Below are positions 5,266 through 7,960 of a stretch of DNA of 7,960 bases, one piece after another. The DNA is taken from assembly GCA_041679005.1 (NCBI GenBank), contig JBAYNB010000043.1, positions 1-7,960 on the forward strand, in the 5' to 3' direction. Numbering within the stretch: position 1 is the first letter of the stretch; each line of letters begins with the position of its first letter. Source of the DNA: ARS1285 sp041679005. Its GTDB lineage: Archaea > Nanobdellota > Nanobdellia > Pacearchaeales > GW2011-AR1. The notes beneath the pieces are model-generated. The model searched no databases. It was not told where the DNA came from and saw nothing but the letters and a program-made list of their open reading frames with translations. A program made the translations under genes and the position numbers.

Positions 5266-6358
5266 GCATTATTTGTTCTCTAAGCTTGTTAAACTCTTCT
5301 TTAAAACTTTCTGTACGATTTTTCAAAACTTTTTTAAGAGTTTCATCTCTTGCCTCTAAAATTCCATCTAAATTTTTAAAGGCATCTATTAAATTTTTTA
5401 ATTCTACTTCAGTCAAATTAATTTTATCCAAGAGCCTATATCCTTTTGGGACAATTTTTTTTTCTGAAGAATCTCCAAATAAAAGATTTGCAATATTTTC
5501 AGCATCAAGAAGTCCATCAAAACTTAAGTTATCAAAAAATTGTCTTGCTTTTGCGGCTTTTTGTAAATAATCCTTAAATATTTCTTCTCTTTTTTTATCA
5601 ATATCTTTTGTAACCTCTTTCATTCTCATTCTTACAATAATGCCCTCTCTCCCCAATTCTACAATATATTCATTTATTATTTGAGCCATCTTGCTAATCA
5701 TCTCAAGTCTTTGCAAAATACTACAAATATCTGCAATAGAAACAAGACTAGTAACTTCTAAGACATTTAAATTAATTAATAGTTCATCAAAGACTTCTCT
5801 TTGTTTTTCTAATATCCTAAGGGTTTCTGAGGCTCTTCTCAATAGGTCCTCTGTATTTTGTAAGATGTATCTAGAACCACCATAATAAACAGTAATAGTC
5901 CCTCTTCTTTCAGAAACTGCAATAACCAACCCATTAGTTTGTTTAGCAACCTTTTCAGCAGTTTGGTGTCTTGTTCCAGTTTCATTAGTAATCAAAGACC
6001 TATCTGGCACAAATAAGGCATTTACATAAAGAATTTTCTTAAAATCCTCTGAAAGAATAATTCCTCCATCCATTTTAGCTAGTTCAGACAATCTTTTTGG
6101 AGTAAACTTACAATTAACCTTAAAGCCCCCTTCAAAAATATTCGCAGCATTAGAGTTATTTATTAAGATAATAGCTCCCATCTCTCCATTAACAATATCA
6201 TTTAAACTCTCTCTTAATCCTGTTCCAGGACTTAACTTCTTTAGAATCTCCAATTTAGTCAATTTTCTATCTTCTTTTGGAGGTTCAACCATAGTCGGAC
6301 CCTGAATCTTTAAAATCTTCTTGTCTTCATCCATCTTTTTATTTTCACCACAAATCAT
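5249..6358 (-). CDS. disA: DisA-type diadenylate cyclase with degenerate C-terminal HhH region
   Basis: Condenses two ATP into the second messenger c-di-AMP. The full-length layout follows bacterial DisA rather than the shorter archaeal DacZ. The N-terminal DAC domain (about 42-165) starts with SPGTGLR and contains ELAKMDGGIILS (DGA motif read as DGG, 97-99), NETGTRHQTAEKVAKQTNG (RHR motif read as RHQ, 130-132) and AVSERRGTITVY. A helical linker (about 168-290) matches the DisA middle domain (LEKQREVFDELLINLNVLE, then RLEMISKMAQIINEYIVELG). The C-terminal region keeps PKGYRLLDKI (304-313), but the G-I-G-x-x-R-A hairpin of the DNA-binding helix-hairpin-helix is not recognisable in LEARDETLKKVLKNRTESF. 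DNA scanning may therefore be lost or changed. The start is uncertain: M1 (6358) lies about 31 nt from a TATA-like box, while M9 (6334) has GGTGA ten bases upstream. Confidence 0.93.
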   Translation of the reverse strand: MICGENKKMDEDKKILKIQGPTMVEPPKEDRKLTKLEILKKLSPGTGLRESLNDIVNGEMGAIILINNSNAANIFEGGFKVNCKFTPKRLSELAKMDGGIILSEDFKKILYVNALFVPDRSLITNETGTRHQTAEKVAKQTNGLVIAVSERRGTITVYYGGSRYILQNTEDLLRRASETLRILEKQREVFDELLINLNVLEVTSLVSIADICSILQRLEMISKMAQIINEYIVELGREGIIVRMRMKEVTKDIDKKREEIFKDYLQKAAKARQFFDNLSFDGLLDAENIANLLFGDSSEKKIVPKGYRLLDKINLTEVELKNLIDAFKNLDGILEARDETLKKVLKNRTESFKEEFNKLREQIMLGKKI

Positions 6359-6385
6359 ATATATACTACCATTAAAAACCTTTTC

Positions 6386-6393
6386 TTTATAAA
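6386..6393 (-). promoter_or_regulatory. TATA-like box of disA
   Basis: Palindromic TTTATAAA is centred about 31-32 nt upstream of the first disA ATG. The predicted transcript begins about 5 nt before M1, or with a leader of about 30 nt for M9, which would then use GGTGA (6345-6349) as SD site. Confidence 0.5.
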
Positions 6394-6415
6394 AATTTAT
6401 GCATTAGAAGTATAA

Positions 6416-6440
6416 TAAAAAATAAAAATAAAAATAAAAA
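6416..6440 (-). terminator. T-run tract downstream of the SIMPL gene
   Basis: On the minus strand, 12-36 nt after the SIMPL stop, there are four runs of five or six Ts separated by single As. Archaeal RNA polymerase terminates at such oligo-T tracts. It should end the regulator-SIMPL transcript before the disA promoter. The six-base periodicity (T5A repeated) also makes it a simple-sequence repeat. Confidence 0.6.
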
Positions 6441-6451
6441 CGCTCAAAAAA

Positions 6452-7189
6452 TTATCTTAATTTATAAGTTACAGAAACTGTTGCACTTATTTCTTCTTCA
6501 CTTGGACTAATATCACTTACAACTCTTTGCATGTCTAATGCAACTCCAGAAGCACTCTCTGATTTAGAATAAACATTCCAAGGACTATAACCAAAATCAG
6601 AATTAGATGTAGAAACTAATCTTCCGAGTTTTTTATCTAATCCAGATGCAATGGCCTCTGCTTTAATCTTAGCATCTTCTGCTGCTTGTTTTAATGCTTC
6701 TGCCTTATATTTATTTTGATTCTCCTCAGTTAATTCAAAATTAATATAATTAACAAGAGCTCCAGCATTAACTCCTGCATCAACAGCACTACCAAGTTTA
6801 TCCATCTCTTCTGTAGAGAGTTCTAATTTTAAAGAATGTGTAGCAATGTAACCATTTGTTGTTTGCTTTCCACTACTCCAATCATAATTAGGATAAACAT
6901 TAAAACTTTCAGTAGTTAGTTTATCTTCATTAAATCCTGCATTAATCAAACCAGTTTTAACTTTCTGAACAATTTCAGAATTTGCATCTTTAGCTAATTG
7001 TGCACTAGTATTTTTTGTCTCAACACTAAAATAAATAGTTACTAAATCTGGAACTGCTTTTATTGTTGATTGTCCATTTGCACTTACAGTATTAGTGGCT
7101 GTTGTTTGAGAAACAAAATACAAACTAATCAATACAAGGAAGACAACGGTTAAAACAATGATAAGAGTTATTTTAATTGACTTTTCCAT
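6452..7189 (-). CDS. Membrane-anchored SIMPL-domain (DUF541) protein
   Basis: A 245-aa protein with a basic start (MEKSIK) and one hydrophobic helix at about 7-26 that acts as an uncleaved anchor or signal, followed by an extracytoplasmic SIMPL domain. The family signature is clear: TVSANGQSTIKAVPDLVTIYFSVETK (two parts, 34-59), a helix of alternating A/K residues (LAKDANSEIVQKVKTGLINAG), TTESFNVYPNYDW, GYIATHSLKLEL, and the late helix KYKAEALKQAAEDAKIKAEAIASGL, closing with SATVSVTYKL. Bacterial relatives include an outer-membrane or periplasmic oxidative-stress protein, but the molecular role of the family is unsettled. Its ATG lies inside the end of the winged-helix gene (17-nt overlap) behind a strong SD site, so the two are translationally coupled. 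That suggests the regulator and this envelope protein work in one pathway. Confidence 0.9.
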   Translation of the reverse strand: MEKSIKITLIIVLTVVFLVLISLYFVSQTTATNTVSANGQSTIKAVPDLVTIYFSVETKNTSAQLAKDANSEIVQKVKTGLINAGFNEDKLTTESFNVYPNYDWSSGKQTTNGYIATHSLKLELSTEEMDKLGSAVDAGVNAGALVNYINFELTEENQNKYKAEALKQAAEDAKIKAEAIASGLDKKLGRLVSTSNSDFGYSPWNVYSKSESASGVALDMQRVVSDISPSEEEISATVSVTYKLR

Positions 7190-7826
7190 ATTTCACCTCC
7201 TTATAATTTCTAAAAATAAAATATATTATAACTCCTACTAATGCTCCCACTAAAAACCAAACCCACGGAGGTAACATCAAAATTTTATCAACCAAAGATA
7301 AATTCAAATTAGTTTCTGAAACAGCCCTTATCGAGTCATCTAAAACAACATCTTTTAATACAGCAGTTTCTGCACTAGCTCCTGCAGCAGCTTTTTCGAT
7401 GCTAGGAGCAAAATTCTGAACAAAGTTATCTTTAATCCCAAAAAAAGATTTAAGAATTAAAGCAAAGACTCCAAAGATAAGAGTAACAGGCAAAAGACTT
7501 TTAAGATTTGATAAATTAAAACTTCTACTGGGACTAATAATAATATGTTTCCTAGCAAGTTTATACATAGGAATTTTCTTTCCCTTAACACTCCAAAAAA
7601 AGTTTTTTGTCTTTTCAATAAACCCACATTTAATCAATTTATTAAGATTATACTCAACAGTATTAATGGGCATCTTCAATGCATCAGAAATATCTTTTTC
7701 ACTCGCTTCTTTAATATCTCCTAAAAAATTCAAAATCTTTTTACATGTTGGATTCTTTAATACCTCAGCAATATGTCCTGATTTTTCATCATCTAATCCA
7801 ACAAGTATAAATTTATCGTTTGTCAT
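7173..7826 (-). CDS. Membrane-tethered winged-helix (ArsR-like) regulator
   Basis: A 217-aa protein with a cytoplasmic N-terminal winged helix at about 18-95: HIAEVLKNPTCKKILNFL, SEKDISDALKMPINTVEYNL (helix-turn-helix) and NKLIKCGFIEKTKN, then the wing FFWSVKGKKIPMYKLARKHI. Two hydrophobic helices follow at about 110-128 and 187-206, flanking an outside loop of about 60 residues rich in Ala, Ser and acidic residues, and then a short basic tail. The layout fits a one-component sensor that binds DNA from the membrane. Similar proteins are familiar from small-genome archaea. The start at 7826 is the last ATG of a 7-bp repeat array whose unit also encodes its first residues (MTNDK). No SD site precedes it. 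It likely regulates itself and the SIMPL gene, which is inference. Confidence 0.88.
   Translation of the reverse strand: MTNDKFILVGLDDEKSGHIAEVLKNPTCKKILNFLGDIKEASEKDISDALKMPINTVEYNLNKLIKCGFIEKTKNFFWSVKGKKIPMYKLARKHIIISPSRSFNLSNLKSLLPVTLIFGVFALILKSFFGIKDNFVQNFAPSIEKAAAGASAETAVLKDVVLDDSIRAVSETNLNLSLVDKILMLPPWVWFLVGALVGVIIYFIFRNYKEVKYGKVN
7193..7200 (-). promoter_or_regulatory. Strong Shine-Dalgarno site for the SIMPL gene
   Basis: GGAGGTGA on the minus strand is a full eight-base match to the 16S rRNA anti-SD. It sits three bases before the ATG at 7189 and inside the codons for KEVK of the upstream gene. It is the strongest SD seen in the window. Confidence 0.85.
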
Positions 7827-7867
7827 TTGTCATTTGTCATTTGTCATTTGTCATTTGTCGTTTGTCA
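7812..7867. repeat. 7-bp tandem repeat (TTTGTCA, about 8 units) over the regulator start
   Basis: On the plus strand: TTTATCG (7812-7818, degenerate), five perfect TTTGTCA units (7819-7853), TTTGTCG (7854-7860), TTTGTCA (7861-7867), then TTT. On the minus strand the unit is ATGACAA, so most units carry an ATG. The array covers the first codons of the winged-helix gene and its whole 5' leader. Five identical units in a row suggest recent slippage-driven expansion. Confidence 0.95.
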
Positions 7868-7868
7868 T
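7823..7868 (-). other. Chain of ATGA-linked minicistrons (MTNDK) leading to the regulator start
   Basis: From each of the ATGs at 7868, 7854, 7847 and 7840 the frame reads Met-Thr-Asn-Asp-Lys and then TGA, and each TGA overlaps an ATG two units downstream as ATGA. The series 7868, 7854, 7840 ends on the gene start 7826. The series 7847, 7833 ends at MTNDKR-TAA inside the gene. The reading is direct from sequence; translation of these minicistrons is hypothetical. Confidence 0.5.
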
Positions 7869-7896
7869 TTTAATTATAAATTAGAATACTCTTTTA

Positions 7897-7904
7897 TTTA
7901 TAAA
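7897..7904 (-). promoter_or_regulatory. TATA-like box of the regulator-SIMPL operon
   Basis: TTTATAAA (extended TTTATAAATA) lies about 32 nt upstream of the first ATG of the repeat array (7868), predicting transcription from about 7873-7875 with a leader of about six bases. A second candidate, TTTATAAT (7873-7880), would instead start transcripts inside the array near 7850. The two choices have different consequences for which ATG is met first. Confidence 0.5.
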
Positions 7905-7960
7905 TGCCTCGAAGGGTTCAAATTCATTAGAACCTATTCAAATTTTATTAAAAATCCTTA
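7905..7960. other. Non-coding upstream edge
   Basis: No gene is supported here. Two copies of TTCAAATT (7917-7924 and 7937-7944) lie 20 bp apart, centre to centre, just upstream of the TATA-like box. They could be an operator pair, but the motif is short and AT-rich. Confidence 0.3.

Noticed and set aside
7812..7867. CRISPR-like repetition
   Set aside because: Units are 7 bp and contiguous with no spacers; it is a simple tandem repeat.
7666..7884. Plus-strand open frame with repeated SFVICHL peptide units
   Set aside because: It is antisense to the winged-helix gene and its repeats are just the 7-bp array read in another frame.
7905..7935. tRNA-like T-loop sequence GGTTCAAATTC
   Set aside because: The flanking bases do not form the T stem, and no acceptor, D or anticodon arm can be drawn.

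Overview
The window is a strongly AT-rich piece of an archaeal chromosome. The evidence is an archaeal/eukaryotic-type prolyl-tRNA synthetase with its C-terminal zinc module, a deoxyhypusine synthase, TATA-box-like promoters about 25-32 nt upstream of genes that lack a Shine-Dalgarno (SD) site, and very compact gene packing. The small membrane proteins and the membrane-anchored winged-helix regulator resemble those of small-genome DPANN-like archaea. That lineage call is an inference.

Layout. 1-1267 (+): 3' part of proS. It overlaps tail-to-tail by 4 nt with a minus-strand gene for a two-helix membrane protein (1264-1614). Next on the minus strand are a small 88-aa putative winged-helix protein (1678-1944) and dhs (2050-3027). 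A 35-bp imperfect direct repeat lies just after the stop codons of the last two. 3201-3595 (+): a two-gene unit for tiny membrane proteins, 97 aa and 34 aa, with ATGA-coupled stop and start. A long hairpin with a T tract separates this unit from the converging minus-strand block. 3723-6358 (-): a DisA-type diadenylate cyclase, an overlapping 143-aa membrane protein, and a DHH-DHHA1 phosphoesterase. Together they look like a possible make-and-break unit for c-di-AMP. 6452-7826 (-): a membrane-tethered winged-helix regulator translationally coupled to a membrane-anchored SIMPL-domain (DUF541) protein. 7812-7867: a 7-bp tandem repeat that spans the regulator's start codon.

Most unusual points. 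(1) The 7-bp repeat puts six ATGs before or at the regulator start. They form five- or six-codon minicistrons, and the chain 7868, 7854, 7840, 7826 is linked by ATGA overlaps and ends exactly on the true start. Because each step is two repeat units, adding or losing one unit would redirect the chain to a dead end, which would make this a possible phase-variable translational relay. (2) The two copies of the 35-bp repeat differ at four positions. All four are third codon positions of one shared reading frame (KKGFVE[K/N]-stop), three of them silent, as if a short C-terminal tail were duplicated or conserved. (3) The DisA protein keeps the cyclase and linker domains, but its C-terminal helix-hairpin-helix motif is not recognisable and two catalytic motif residues are substituted.

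Translation signals appear split in two. Predicted first genes of transcripts lack an SD site and have a TATA-like box close to the ATG (leaderless or short-leader style). Two internal, overlapping genes have clear SD sites.
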